Below are positions 17,831 through 28,249 of a stretch of 64,000 bases of DNA, in pieces. Both the position numbers and the translations under genes were made by a program. Position 1 is the first letter of the stretch. Every line of letters starts with the position of its first letter. Below the pieces are notes generated by a model, which saw only the letters and a list, made by a program, of their open reading frames with translations, searched no databases and was not told where the DNA came from. This DNA is from Histidinibacterium aquaticum (GTDB lineage: Bacteria > Pseudomonadota > Alphaproteobacteria > Rhodobacterales > Rhodobacteraceae). Location: the NCBI RefSeq assembly GCF_008710275.1, contig NZ_VYQE01000001.1, forward strand, positions 868,001 to 932,000. Reading direction: 5' to 3'.

Positions 17831-18524
17831 GCGGCGCGGGGGCCTCGCGCCAGGCCTCCAGGGCATAGAAGTCCCGCAAGGTCCGGCCGCGCTCGTCCCT
17901 GAAGCGTCCGCGGTCCTCGCACCCGCGAATGCGGTCGAGGCGGAACATCCGGAAGTCCTCGCGCAGCTCGCACCAGGCGACGACGGTCCAGACCTTGCCC
18001 CAGAACCAGAGACCGAGCGGGCGGACGACCCGCTCGGTCGTCCGCCCCGATGCGTCGGCGTAGTCGAGCGCGAGGCGCACGCGATCGGCGGACGCGGCCT
18101 CGATCCGGTCTATGAGGGCCCGGGTCTCGGGCGAGAACTCCGGGGTGGCGAAGGCGTGGACCGGCACCGAGGCCGCGCGGGCACGAGCGGCCTCGGGCAG
18201 GACGGCCTCGATCTTGACCAGGGCCTCCTCCGCCGCGGCTGCCATGCCCGCCCCGCCCCAGGCGCGGATGAGCCGGGCGCCCGCGACGAGGGCCGTGATC
18301 TCCGCCGCGGTGAACATCAGCGGCGGAAGGTCGTAGCCCGCGCGCATGACGTAGCCCACGCCCGCCTCGCCCTCGATGGGCACGCCCGAGCCCTGGAGGT
18401 CGGCCACGTCGCGGTAGATCGTCCGCGTCGTGACCTCGAGCTTTTCCGCCAGAGCCCGCGCCGTCAGCAGCCGTCCGCCCCGGAGGGCCTGGACGATCTG
18501 GAAGAGGCGGTCGGCGCGGCGCAT
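17799..18524 (-). CDS. YafY-type transcriptional regulator with HTH and WYL domains
   Basis: This 241-aa DNA-binding protein has an N-terminal winged HTH (MRRADRLFQIVQAL, then LAEKLEVTTRTIYRDVADL) and a C-terminal ligand-sensing WYL domain from about residue 140 (RVVRPLGLWFWGKVWTVVAWC). WYL regulators usually control an adjacent gene in response to a small ligand. Its gene follows the VOC gene after 1 bp, so the pair is one operon; the operator-like site at 18937-18966 is probably its target. The 3' end overlaps the VWA gene by 32 bp. Confidence 0.9.
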   Translation of the reverse strand: MRRADRLFQIVQALRGGRLLTARALAEKLEVTTRTIYRDVADLQGSGVPIEGEAGVGYVMRAGYDLPPLMFTAAEITALVAGARLIRAWGGAGMAAAAEEALVKIEAVLPEAARARAASVPVHAFATPEFSPETRALIDRIEAASADRVRLALDYADASGRTTERVVRPLGLWFWGKVWTVVAWCELREDFRMFRLDRIRGCEDRGRFRDERGRTLRDFYALEAWREAPAPLIQRETAPGA

Positions 18525-18525
18525 G

Positions 18526-18891
18526 TCAGGCGGAGCCGGGCTGGAACAGGCCGATGGAGTTGCCGTCGAGATCGAGGGCGTACTGGAACCGGCCGACCGG
18601 GATCGGGATGATCGGTCCCTCGACCTTGCCGCCGGCCTCGGCGACCCGATCGGCGGCGGCCTCCACGGTATCGGGCACGGCGAAGTGGATCGTCGGCCCC
18701 TGCCCCGGCGTGCCGGGATAGAGATGTCCGCCGGTGGTGTCGTTGGCGCCGTCGAAGACGGCCATCGGGTTCGGGCCGCTTTCGTCGATGGTCATGGTCC
18801 AGCCGAAGACGGTGGAATAGAAGTCGCAGGCGGCCTTGAGGTCCGTGACCGGTATCTCGGTCCAGACGACGATGGGTCGTGACACGGGCAT
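18526..18891 (-). CDS. VOC family protein
   Basis: This 121-aa protein of the glyoxalase/dioxygenase fold has the features IPVTDLKAACDFYSTVFGW at the N-terminus and FQYALDLDGNSIGLFQP at the C-terminus. Such proteins bind a metal and a small ligand; the substrate is not known. It is the first gene of an operon with the WYL regulator, a pairing that suggests the VOC protein handles or senses the regulator's ligand. The promoter region upstream carries a three-half-site operator-like motif. Confidence 0.88.
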   Translation of the reverse strand: MPVSRPIVVWTEIPVTDLKAACDFYSTVFGWTMTIDESGPNPMAVFDGANDTTGGHLYPGTPGQGPTIHFAVPDTVEAAADRVAEAGGKVEGPIIPIPVGRFQYALDLDGNSIGLFQPGSA

Positions 18892-18936
18892 CTTGCATCT
18901 CCTCTGTTTGGCGATGCCTCGAGTATCTCATACCCC

Positions 18937-18966
18937 CGCTGACAGCGTTCTGTCAGCAGGCTGTCA
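18937..18966 (-). promoter_or_regulatory. Operator/promoter of the VOC-WYL regulator operon
   Basis: Read on the minus strand there are three 7-bp half-sites with 4-bp spacings: CTGACAG-cctg-CTGACAG-aacg-CTGTCAG. The last two form a perfect 20-bp dyad with its flanks (18937-18956). CTGACA can serve as a -35 box, with TATGAG 18 bp further on as a weak -10. It lies 46 bp upstream of the VOC start, and its outer half-site overlaps the hyi stop codon. The likely binder is the WYL regulator encoded in the operon. Confidence 0.55.
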
Positions 18967-19731
18967 GGGGGAGAGCGCCGCCATCCAGCCAAGACCCTCC
19001 CCGGTGTCCGCCCGCGGACGGTACTCGGCGGAGACCCAGCCCTCGTAACCGTCGGTGTCGAGCCGGGCGAGGAAGGCGGCGTAGTCGATCTCGCCGCTGC
19101 CCGGCTCGTGACGGCCGGGATGGTCTGCGATCTGGACGTGGCCGACGTGCTCGCGCACCGCGTCCCAGGTCCCCAGGACGTCGCCGGTGAGCTTGTGGAC
19201 GTGGTAGGCGTCGAACTGCAGCGAGAGGTTCGGCGCGCCGACCTCCTCTATGACAGCCAGGGCCAGCGAGAGATCGTCGAGGAAGTAGCCCGGCATGTCG
19301 TCGGGATTGAGGGGCTCGACGGTCAGTTGCAGCCCCGGCACCTCGTTCGCCGCCCAGGCGAGATTGGTGGCGAAGGAGTCTCCGGCCTCGGGCCCCTCGG
19401 CGACGCCGGCCATGACGTGGACGCGTTCGGCGCCCAGCGCGCTCGCGTAACGGCAGGAGCGGCGGAAATCGTGGCGGAAGCGCTCCTCGCCGCCGGGAAC
19501 GGCGGCGAAACCCCGGGGTCCGCCTTCCGAGGCATAGTTCGGCGGCGGGCAGTTGATGAGCGCGACGGGCAGGCCCGCGCCCGCGATGGCCTGACGCAGG
19601 GCGGCCGCGTCCTCGTCGTAGGGGAAGAGGATCTCGACCGCTTCGAATCCGGCCGCCCGGGCAGCGGCGGGGCGTTCGGTCATGGGCATCTCGGTGAAGA
19701 GCGTAGAAAGATTGGCGCAGAAACGCGGCAT
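18964..19731 (-). CDS. hyi: Hydroxypyruvate isomerase family TIM-barrel protein
   Basis: This 255-aa protein of the xylose-isomerase-like TIM-barrel superfamily is close to bacterial hydroxypyruvate isomerase (hydroxypyruvate to tartronate semialdehyde). The landmarks are MPRFCANLSTLFTEMP at the N-terminus, the metal-site Glu in TVEPLNP (about 138), QFDAYH (about 170) and the terminal Glu in SAEYRP. It does not neighbour gcl or glxR, so the exact substrate is inferred from family only. The gene is expected to be read from upstream at 19732-19755 or with the DUF1285 gene. Confidence 0.8.
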   Translation of the reverse strand: MPRFCANLSTLFTEMPMTERPAAARAAGFEAVEILFPYDEDAAALRQAIAGAGLPVALINCPPPNYASEGGPRGFAAVPGGEERFRHDFRRSCRYASALGAERVHVMAGVAEGPEAGDSFATNLAWAANEVPGLQLTVEPLNPDDMPGYFLDDLSLALAVIEEVGAPNLSLQFDAYHVHKLTGDVLGTWDAVREHVGHVQIADHPGRHEPGSGEIDYAAFLARLDTDGYEGWVSAEYRPRADTGEGLGWMAALSP

Positions 19732-19755
19732 GGGCGACTTTCTGAAGGCTGGGCG

Positions 19756-20319
19756 TCAGGGAAGTTCGGCGGCCGGGATGACGGGAAAGAAGACGCCCGC
19801 CGACCAGAGACCGAACCAGTCCGCGCCCTCGTGCTCGTTCGTCTCGCCGATGTCCACCAGCCGGTAGAAACTCTTGCGGTCGATCAGCGCCTCGAGGTTT
19901 CGGCGGATCAGGATGTAGGGCGAAGGCTCGCCCGTCTCTGGGTCGCGCTCCACGCGAATCGGGTGGTCGGGGCCCGCGAGCGCCGTGTCGCCGACATTCG
20001 TGGTGAAGACGAGACCCTCGTCCGTCTCGTCGAAATCCACGGCCACGAAGGGCGCGTCATCGACGGTGATGCCGACCTTTTCGACAGGCGTGACAAGGAA
20101 GTAGTCCTCGCCGTCCTTGCGCAGGATGGTCGAGAAGAGCCGCACGAGCGCGGGCCGGCCGATGGGCGTGCCGAGGTAGAACCAGGTGCCGTCCCGGGCG
20201 ATCCGCATGTCGAGATCGCCGCAGAAGGGCGGATCCCACTTGTCCACCGGCGGAAGGCCCTTTTTCCCGGCAGCGCGCGCGGATTTCGCCAGATCGTCGG
20301 CCGATACTGTCACGTCCAT
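19756..20319 (-). CDS. DUF1285 domain protein
   Basis: This 187-aa soluble protein matches the DUF1285 pattern: PPVDKWDPPFCGDLDMRI near residue 25, then DGTWFYLGTPIGRPALVRLF, and a C-terminal FYRLVDIGE. Members are small beta-rich proteins of unknown function, commonly next to MoxR operons in alphaproteobacteria. Here it is divergent from the MoxR gene across an 87-bp gap and is 24 bp ahead of the hyi-like gene on the same strand, so it may be co-transcribed with it. Confidence 0.85.
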   Translation of the reverse strand: MDVTVSADDLAKSARAAGKKGLPPVDKWDPPFCGDLDMRIARDGTWFYLGTPIGRPALVRLFSTILRKDGEDYFLVTPVEKVGITVDDAPFVAVDFDETDEGLVFTTNVGDTALAGPDHPIRVERDPETGEPSPYILIRRNLEALIDRKSFYRLVDIGETNEHEGADWFGLWSAGVFFPVIPAAELP

Positions 20320-20405
20320 GTGTCGACCTCCCTTTTGCCATTGGGGTCGTTCAGCATATCTGCTTCGATGGCCTTCAAAGCTAGTCCGCCCGAGGGGAGA
20401 TTGCC

Positions 20406-21409
<1,004 letters not shown>

Positions 21410-21413
<4 letters not shown>

Positions 21414-22282
21414 GCGATCCGAACCTCCTCCGCCACGGGGCGGAAGAGCTCTCCGCCCCGTTCCCTCCGCTTCTCGTCGAGGCCGAGCACCTGGCGACGA
21501 CCGTCCTGCTGGGAAACCACGGGCGGCGGCGCGCCGGGCTGGGCGACGATTTCTGGCAGTATCGTCCGGCGATGCCTTTCGACGAGGCGCGGATGATCGA
21601 CTGGCGCCGCTCGGGGCGCGCCGACACTGCCTTCGTGCGCGAGCGCGAGTGGCAGATCGCCCAGTCGGTGATGCTCTGGGTCGACCAGGCGGCCTCCATG
21701 TCCTTCGGCTCGCTGAAGGACGGCACCACCAAGGGCTGGCGCGCCAAGGTTCTGGGCATGGCGGCTTCGCTGCTGATGATCCGGGCCGGCGAGCGCGTGG
21801 GCCTCACCGGCATCAGCCTGCCGCCTCGCGGCGGCGAGCCGCAGTTGCAGCGCATCGCGGCGATGCTTTCCGAGGGCGACGAAGCCGATTACGGGCGGCC
21901 CGAGACGACCGGGATGCTGCCGCAGTCGCGCGCGCTCTTCATCTCGGATTTCCTCGGCGACATCGACCCGGTGGAAGAGACACTGACCGAGGCCGCCGAC
22001 CGCGGCGTTCGCGGCGCCCTGCTGCAAGTCCTCGACCCGCAGGAAGAGGCTTTCCCCTTCGACGGGCGGACGATCTTCGAAAGCATGACCGGCGCGCTCA
22101 GACACGAGACCTTGAAGGCCGGTGATCTGAAGACCGCCTATCTCGACCGCCTCGCGGAGCGTAAGGACAGGCTCGAGACGCTCGCCCGCCGCACCGGCTG
22201 GCAGTTCATGACCCACCATACCGGTGAGAGCGCGGCCACCGCGCTCCTCTGGCTCCATGGCGCACTGGAGAGACGCGTCTGA
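21410..22282 (+). CDS. DUF58 domain protein
   Basis: This 290-aa soluble protein has the DUF58 signature (FDEARMIDWRRSGRADTAFV, about 57-76) followed by a degenerate VWA-like fold (LWVDQAASMSFGS). The proteins accompany MoxR ATPases and are thought to be their clients or adaptors. A GTG start at 21410 overlaps the MoxR stop by 4 bp, and its own stop overlaps the next start by 1 bp (TGATG), so the operon is tightly coupled. The MIDAS-like motif is incomplete (DQAAS instead of DxSxS), so metal binding is doubtful. Confidence 0.9.
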
Positions 22283-25053
22283 TGTGGACGATCGGCCCCC
22301 TGGGATTCGCCGCGCCCTGGCTTTTGCTGGGGCTTGTCGCGTTGCCCGTCCTCTGGATCCTGCTGCGGGCCGTGCCGCCCGCGCCGATCCGGCGGCGGTT
22401 CCCCGGCGTGGCGCTGCTTCTGGGGCTGTCGGACCAGGAGACGCAGGCGGACCGCACGCCCTGGTGGCTCTTGCTGCTGCGGATGCTGGCGGTGGCGGCA
22501 GTCATCATCGGCTTCGCCGGGCCGGTTCTGAATCCCCAGGACGAGACACCGGGCTCCGGGCCGCTCCTGGTGCTGGTCGACGGGACCTGGGCCGATGCCC
22601 GCGACTGGGACCGGCGCAGCGACCGGATCGACGCCGCGCTCGCCGAAGCCTCGCGGCAGGGGCGGACGGCGGCGCTCGTGTCGTTGACAGAGCTTCCGGC
22701 CGACGGCCTGTCCTTCCAGGCCGCCGACGCGGTGGCGCAGCGCCTGCCGTCGCTCGAACCCCGCGCCTGGGAGCCTGATGACACCGCCGTGGTCGACTGG
22801 GCCGAGGGTCTCGAAGGCAGCTTCGACACCTTCTGGGTTTCCGACGGCCTCGACCGCGAGAGCCGCGACCCCGTGCTGGAGGCGCTCGAGAGCCGCGGCG
22901 ACGTCACCGTCTTCGAGAGCCCGCGCCCGATCATCGCCCTGCGGCCCGCGCGCTTCGAGGATGGCACGGTTTCCGTCACCGCGATCCGTCCCGAGCCCGG
23001 CACCCCGGCCGAGCGCACTGTCGCCGCGATGGGCCTGGACCCGGGCGGCGTGGAGCGGCGGCTCGCGGCGGCGGATGTCACCTTCGAGGCCGATGCGACC
23101 GAGGCCGAGCTGCAGCTGTCGCTGCCGCCCGAGCTGCGCAACCGCGTGACCCGCTTCGAGATCGAGGGCACCCGAACCGCCGGGGCCGTGACCCTGACGG
23201 ACGATGCCCTGCAACGGCGCGAGGTCGCCCTGATCGCCGGTCGCGAGGACCGGGAGGAGCTCGAACTGCTCGCCCCGCTCCACTACCTGCGCGAGGCTCT
23301 GGAACCGACGGCCGATCTCGTCGACGGCGACTTGACGGACGTCCTGCTCGCCAATCCCGACGTGATCGTCTTCGCCGACGTGGCGCAGCTGGCTCCCGGA
23401 GAGGCCGAGGACGTGCGCGCCTGGGTCGAGGACGGCGGCATGCTCCTGCGCTTCGCGGGCCCGCGCCTCGCCGCGTCCGACGTGAGCCGCACGGAGGAAG
23501 ACCCGCTGATGCCGGTGCGCCTGCGGGCCGGCGGCCGCACCGTGGGCGGCGCGATGAGCTGGGGCGAACCCAAGACGCTCGCGCCCTTCCCCGACGACAG
23601 CCCCTTCGCCGGCCTCCCGGTGCCCGACGACGTGACGGTCAACGCGCAGGTCATGGCGCAGCCCGACCCCACGCTGGCCGACCGGGTGATCGCGCAGCTT
23701 GCCGACGGCACGCCGCTTGTCACGGCGAAGGACGTCGAGCAGGGCCAGGTCGTGCTCGTGCACGTCACGGCGAACGCCGAGTGGTCGACGCTGCCGCTCT
23801 CGGGGCTCTTCGTGCAGATACTGGAGCGGCTCGCAGTCTCGACCCGCCCCGCCGTGCCCGAGGCGGAGGACCTCGAGGGGACCACATGGTCGCCCGAGGA
23901 AGTGCTGACGGCCTTCGGACGGATCGAGGACGCGGGCACCCTGCCGGGCGTCGCGGGCCCGAGGCTCGCCGAAGAAGAGCCGGGCCCCGGCCTGCCGCCC
24001 GGGCTCTACGCGGGCGAGGACCGGCGGATCGCGCTCAACGTCATTGACGAGGAACGGACGCTTGCCACCACCTCCTGGCCCGCGCGCATCGCAGTCGAGG
24101 GCCTCGACGTGACGCGCGAGACCATCCTCAAGGGCTGGGTGCTGGGCGCGGCGCTGGCGCTGCTGCTCATCGATATCCTGGCCTCGCTGGCCCTCTCGGG
24201 CCGCCTGCGCGGACCGCGCGCCGCAGCGGCGGGTGTCGCGCTGCTGGCGATGCTGGGCGGGATGCCCCAAGGCGCGCAGGCGCAGGACGGCGAAGGCGAC
24301 CAGCTGGCGGTCCGCGCGACCTCCGAGGTCGTGCTGGCGCATGTGCTGACCGGCGACCCGGAGATCGACCGGACGGCGGAGGCCGGCCTGCGCGGGCTGT
24401 CGAACACGCTCTTCCGTCGCACCTCGATCGAGCCGGCCGCGCCGCTGGGCGTGGACATCGAAGAAGACGAGCTCGCGTTCTTCCCGATCCTCTACTGGCC
24501 GATCACCGCAGACCAGCCGCTGCCCTCGGCCGATGCCTACGACAAGCTCAACCGCTACCTGCGCTCGGGCGGGATGATCGTCTTCGACACGCGCGACGCG
24601 GACATCGCGGGCTTCGGCGCCTCCTCCCCCGAGGGCCGCCGGCTCCAGGCCATTGCCCAGCCGCTGGACATTCCGCCGCTCGAGCCGCTTCCGCAGGACC
24701 ATGTCCTGACGCGCACCTTCTACCTGCTGCAGGACTTCCCCGGCCGCCATGCCGGGCGCGAGGTCTGGGTCGAGGCCGCGCCGCCGGACGCGCAGCAGGT
24801 GGAGGGGATGCCTTTCCGCGATCTCAACGACGGGGTGACGCCGGTGGTCATCGGCGGGAATGACTGGGCCGCCGCCTGGGCCGTCGACGAGCAGGGCAGC
24901 TACCTCTATCCCGTGGGCCGCGGCATGGCCGGCGAGCGGCAGAGGGAGCTCGCCTACCGCTTCGGCGTGAACCTCGTGATGCACGTGCTCACGGGCAACT
25001 ACAAATCCGACCAGGTCCATGTGCCCGCCCTCCTCGACCGTCTCGGTCAGTGA
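22282..25053 (+). CDS. DUF4159 protein with N-terminal BatA-like membrane domain
   Basis: This 923-aa inner-membrane protein has two N-terminal membrane segments with the BatA-type RRRFPGVALLLGL motif between them (about residues 8-26 and 58-80). A long periplasmic region with a GATase-like sub-domain follows, then a further membrane segment (about 620-640) and a C-terminal DUF4159 (FFPILYWPITADQPLPSADA, then LNRYLRSGGMIVFDTRDAD; from about 690). It is the largest component of the MoxR operon. A structural or scaffold role in the envelope is inferred; no substrate is known. Confidence 0.9.
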   Translation: MWTIGPLGFAAPWLLLGLVALPVLWILLRAVPPAPIRRRFPGVALLLGLSDQETQADRTPWWLLLLRMLAVAAVIIGFAGPVLNPQDETPGSGPLLVLVDGTWADARDWDRRSDRIDAALAEASRQGRTAALVSLTELPADGLSFQAADAVAQRLPSLEPRAWEPDDTAVVDWAEGLEGSFDTFWVSDGLDRESRDPVLEALESRGDVTVFESPRPIIALRPARFEDGTVSVTAIRPEPGTPAERTVAAMGLDPGGVERRLAAADVTFEADATEAELQLSLPPELRNRVTRFEIEGTRTAGAVTLTDDALQRREVALIAGREDREELELLAPLHYLREALEPTADLVDGDLTDVLLANPDVIVFADVAQLAPGEAEDVRAWVEDGGMLLRFAGPRLAASDVSRTEEDPLMPVRLRAGGRTVGGAMSWGEPKTLAPFPDDSPFAGLPVPDDVTVNAQVMAQPDPTLADRVIAQLADGTPLVTAKDVEQGQVVLVHVTANAEWSTLPLSGLFVQILERLAVSTRPAVPEAEDLEGTTWSPEEVLTAFGRIEDAGTLPGVAGPRLAEEEPGPGLPPGLYAGEDRRIALNVIDEERTLATTSWPARIAVEGLDVTRETILKGWVLGAALALLLIDILASLALSGRLRGPRAAAAGVALLAMLGGMPQGAQAQDGEGDQLAVRATSEVVLAHVLTGDPEIDRTAEAGLRGLSNTLFRRTSIEPAAPLGVDIEEDELAFFPILYWPITADQPLPSADAYDKLNRYLRSGGMIVFDTRDADIAGFGASSPEGRRLQAIAQPLDIPPLEPLPQDHVLTRTFYLLQDFPGRHAGREVWVEAAPPDAQQVEGMPFRDLNDGVTPVVIGGNDWAAAWAVDEQGSYLYPVGRGMAGERQRELAYRFGVNLVMHVLTGNYKSDQVHVPALLDRLGQ

Positions 25054-25095
25054 CGGGCGGCGGATGGGGCCTGGCCGAATGAAGGGACACGCGTC

Positions 25096-27162
25096 TTGAC
25101 CGGAACCGTCGTTCTCGACCCTCTGGTGCCGGACTGGCTGCTCTGGGCCGCCGTTGCGGTGGCGGTACTTTTCGTCGCGCTGGCGATCTGGCGGCGGCTC
25201 GCCGGCTGGTGGCTGCGGGCACTGGCGGCGGCGGTGCTGCTGGCCGCGGTCGCCAACCCCTCGCTGCAGCGCGAGGAGCGGGACTCCCTCTCGGACATCG
25301 TGGTCGCGATCGTGGACCGCAGCGCGAGCCAGCGCATCGCCGAGCGAGAGGCGCAGACCGAGGCCGCTCTGGAGCGGCTGGAGTCGGAAGTCGCCGCGCT
25401 CGACAACACCGAGTTGCGGGTGGTCGAGGTCGGCGATGCCGAAGGCGACGAGGGCACGCTGCTGATGACCGCGCTGTCCGAGGCGCTGGCCGAGGAGCCG
25501 CAGGCGCGGGTGGCGGGCCTCTTCCTGCTCACCGACGGTCGGCTGCACGACGCGGAACAGGCGCCGGAGGCCTTCCCCGCCCCGCTGCACGCGATACTCT
25601 CGGGTGAGGAAGACGACTGGGACCGTCGGCTGGTGGTGCAGAACGCTCCCTCCTTCGCCATCCTCGGCGAGCCGGTGACGCTGACGCTCCGGATCGAGGA
25701 CCAGGGCGCGGCGCCGGAGACCGGGACCGTGCCGCTGACCATCGCCATCGACGGCGGCGAGCCGATGGAATTCGACGTGCCGGTCAATGAGGACCTGGAG
25801 CTGCCGGTCACCCTGCCCCACGGCGGCATGAACGTCCTGCAGTTCCAGACGCCGACGCTGGAGTCCGAGCTCACGGGGCGCAACAACGCCGCCGTCGTCC
25901 AGATCAACGGCGTCCGCGACCGGCTCCGGGTGCTGCTCGTCTCGGGCGAGCCGCATCCGGGCGAGCGGACCTGGCGCAACCTGCTGAAGTCCGACAGCTC
26001 GGTCGACCTCGTGCATTTCACCATCCTGCGCCCGCCGGAGAAGCAGGACGGCGTTCCCGTGGACGAGCTCTCGCTGATCGCTTTCCCGACGCGGGAGCTG
26101 TTTCTCGAGAAGATCGACGAGTTCGACCTGATCATCTTTGACCGATACAAGCGGCGGGGGATCCTGCCCTCGATCTACCTCGACAACATCCGCAGCTACG
26201 TCGAGAGCGGCGGCGCCGTGCTGGTGGCCGCGGGCCCGGACTACGCCTCGGCGGATTCGCTCTATCGGTCGCCCATGGGAGACATGCTGCCGGCCGCGCC
26301 CACGGCGCGGGTCTACGAGGAGGGGTTCACGCCGCAGCTTTCCGACCTCGGCCAGCGGCACCCCGTCACCGAGGGGCTCGAGCAGTCCGCTCCGGAAGGC
26401 GAGGACGGCCCCGGCTGGGGGCGCTGGTTTCGTCAGATCGAGGTCGATGCCCTGCCAGACACGCAGATCCTGATGGAGGGCATCGACGACCGTCCGCTGC
26501 TCGCGCTCGACCGCTACGGCGAAGGGCGCGTGGCACTCATGGCCTCCGATCACATCTGGCTCTGGAATCGCGGCTACGAGGGCGGCGGCCCGCAACTCGA
26601 GCTGCTGCGGCGGCTGGCGCACTGGATGATGAAGGAGCCCGAGCTCGAGGAAGAGGCGCTGACCGCCGAGGCCACGGGGCAGACCATGCGGATCACGCGC
26701 CGCACGCTGGACGAGGAGACGGGCGACGTCACCGTCACCCACCCCGACGGCACCAAGACCGTGCTGACGCTGGACGAGGTCTCTCCCGGCCGGTTCGAGA
26801 CGGTCTGGGACGCGCCGGAAATGGGCCTCTACCGGCTCACCGACGGAGAGGAGGAGAGCGTCATCGCCCTCGGCCCCGCCGCGCCGCGCGAGTTCGAGGA
26901 GACCATCGCGAGCGCCGAGCAGCTCGATCCCTTCATCGACGGCACGCGCGGCGGGACGCTCGCCATGGCGGACGGGAATTTCGACCTGCGCGAGGTGCGC
27001 GAGGGACGTCCCGCCGCCGGTCGCGGCTGGCTCGGCGTGACGCCGCGCGGCGCCTACGTGACGGCGGACGTCACAATCACGCCGCTGCTGCCGGCCTGGG
27101 CCTTCCTGCTAATCGCAGCATCGCTCGTGGTCGGCGCCTGGCTGCGCGAGGGCCGGCGCTAG
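25096..27162 (+). CDS. Membrane protein with glutamine-amidotransferase-like region, MoxR operon
   Basis: This 688-aa protein has two N-terminal membrane segments (about 12-30 and 35-52), a VWA-like stretch with VAIVDRSASQR in place of a full MIDAS (about 70-80), a class I GATase-like fold (LVSGEPHPGERTW, about 294-306; GGAVLVAAGPDYAS, about 374-387), and a C-terminal membrane segment ending LREGRR. The start is a TTG at 25096 with GAAGGGA 8 nt upstream; the nearby ATG at 25079 is out of frame. It ends directly against the stop of the convergent gene at 27163. Confidence 0.85.
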   Translation: MTGTVVLDPLVPDWLLWAAVAVAVLFVALAIWRRLAGWWLRALAAAVLLAAVANPSLQREERDSLSDIVVAIVDRSASQRIAEREAQTEAALERLESEVAALDNTELRVVEVGDAEGDEGTLLMTALSEALAEEPQARVAGLFLLTDGRLHDAEQAPEAFPAPLHAILSGEEDDWDRRLVVQNAPSFAILGEPVTLTLRIEDQGAAPETGTVPLTIAIDGGEPMEFDVPVNEDLELPVTLPHGGMNVLQFQTPTLESELTGRNNAAVVQINGVRDRLRVLLVSGEPHPGERTWRNLLKSDSSVDLVHFTILRPPEKQDGVPVDELSLIAFPTRELFLEKIDEFDLIIFDRYKRRGILPSIYLDNIRSYVESGGAVLVAAGPDYASADSLYRSPMGDMLPAAPTARVYEEGFTPQLSDLGQRHPVTEGLEQSAPEGEDGPGWGRWFRQIEVDALPDTQILMEGIDDRPLLALDRYGEGRVALMASDHIWLWNRGYEGGGPQLELLRRLAHWMMKEPELEEEALTAEATGQTMRITRRTLDEETGDVTVTHPDGTKTVLTLDEVSPGRFETVWDAPEMGLYRLTDGEEESVIALGPAAPREFEETIASAEQLDPFIDGTRGGTLAMADGNFDLREVREGRPAAGRGWLGVTPRGAYVTADVTITPLLPAWAFLLIAASLVVGAWLREGRR

Positions 27163-27513
27163 TCAGTCGAGGCTGACCGTCGTGCCCTGCGCGGTCCAGC
27201 CGTCGGTGTTGCAACGGGCCCGGATGACGACCTCTTCGAGCCCCTCTGGAATGGCGACACTGGAGAGCGACCGGGTGAAGGGCTGCTCCTCGACGTGCGG
27301 ATGCAGGAGTTCGCGGGTGCCCAGCACCTCTCCGTCGGGCGACTCCACCCGCCAGCCGTCGGCGTAGTGGTTCCAGCCGGTGTCAGGGTGCGAGAGGGTG
27401 ACATCGAAGCGCCAACCGCCCTCGACCCGGGCAGTCTCCACCGCCTCGATGACGGGCGGATCGGCGAGGGCGGGTCCGGCGCAGAGCGCGAGGAGGAAAA
27501 GGGAAAGGCGCAT
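27163..27513 (-). CDS. Small secreted protein, unknown
   Basis: This 116-aa protein has a signal peptide (MRLSLFLLALCAGPALA) and a small beta-rich mature domain with SHPDTGWNHYADGWRV near its middle and a single Cys in RARCNTDGW. The pattern resembles small periplasmic beta-sandwich proteins, but I do not recognise the family. It is convergent with, and directly abuts, the last gene of the MoxR operon; being on the opposite strand, it is not part of that unit. Confidence 0.75.
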   Translation of the reverse strand: MRLSLFLLALCAGPALADPPVIEAVETARVEGGWRFDVTLSHPDTGWNHYADGWRVESPDGEVLGTRELLHPHVEEQPFTRSLSSVAIPEGLEEVVIRARCNTDGWTAQGTTVSLD

Positions 27514-27559
27514 GGGGCGAGCTTAGCAGAGCCCGCCGTCCCCCGCGATCACGGCCGCG

Positions 27560-28249
27560 TCAGCGCAGCATGATGTCCCGTGGAATCGAGGCGAACTCGC
27601 GGCTCCAGACCACCCATCCGACGACGACCGTGGCGATCACGAGCGCGATCGGTCCCAGGAGCCAGGCCGCGGCGCCGAGGGCGAAGTAGACTGCCCGCAG
27701 GCCCCGGTTGAAGTTGACCGCGGCACGGATGTTCAGCTCCGCCGCCCGCCCGGCGCGCTCTTGAATCTCGGGGTTCTCCGGATCGTTCGAGACCGAGCCC
27801 ATGAGGACGGCGCAATAGCCGAAGACCCGGTTCGACCAGACGAACCGCAGGAAGCCGGCCGCGAGGAAGAGCGCGACGACGAGCAGCTTGATCTCCCAGA
27901 GCACGTCGGGGACCTGCTCGGCGGTGAGGTCCTCCGCCAGCCCCTCCAGCGGCTCCGTATTGCCCACGAGCGCCAGGACGCCGCCGATGGCGAGCAGGCA
28001 GGTGGAGGCGAAGAAGCTCGTCCCCTGCCGGAGCGAGGCGAGGATCTGGCTGTCGAAGATGCGCACGTCCCGCTCCGCGAAGGCGCGCATCCAGTCGCGG
28101 CGGTAGTCCGACATCAGCACGGTGACCGAGGGCCGCCGCGCCGGCGGATGCTCGATGATCCAGCCCAGCGCCGCGGCGGTGATCACCAAGAAGGCGAGGG
28201 CCGCGATGTCCCAGGGCCAGAGCAGCGCGATGATCTCGGCGACGGGCAT
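27560..28249 (-). CDS. DUF599 membrane protein
   Basis: This 229-aa integral membrane protein has about four membrane segments (residues 8-30, about 75-95, 118-138 and 190-222). DYRRDWMRAFAERDVRIFDSQ (47-67) and the later NFNRGLRAVYFALG are typical of DUF599. The function is unknown. The ATG at 28249 overlaps the stop of the upstream CopD/HemJ-like gene (TGATG), so the two are coupled. An in-frame extension to 28663 exists but runs through the upstream gene and is rejected. Confidence 0.85.
   Translation of the reverse strand: MPVAEIIALLWPWDIAALAFLVITAAALGWIIEHPPARRPSVTVLMSDYRRDWMRAFAERDVRIFDSQILASLRQGTSFFASTCLLAIGGVLALVGNTEPLEGLAEDLTAEQVPDVLWEIKLLVVALFLAAGFLRFVWSNRVFGYCAVLMGSVSNDPENPEIQERAGRAAELNIRAAVNFNRGLRAVYFALGAAAWLLGPIALVIATVVVGWVVWSREFASIPRDIMLR

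Noticed and set aside
22138-26742. A 1534-codon open frame antisense to the MoxR operon
   Set aside because: It is a shadow of the high third-position GC in the genes on the plus strand. It shows no domain, and its amino-acid make-up is that of antisense reading (His/Arg/Gly-rich).
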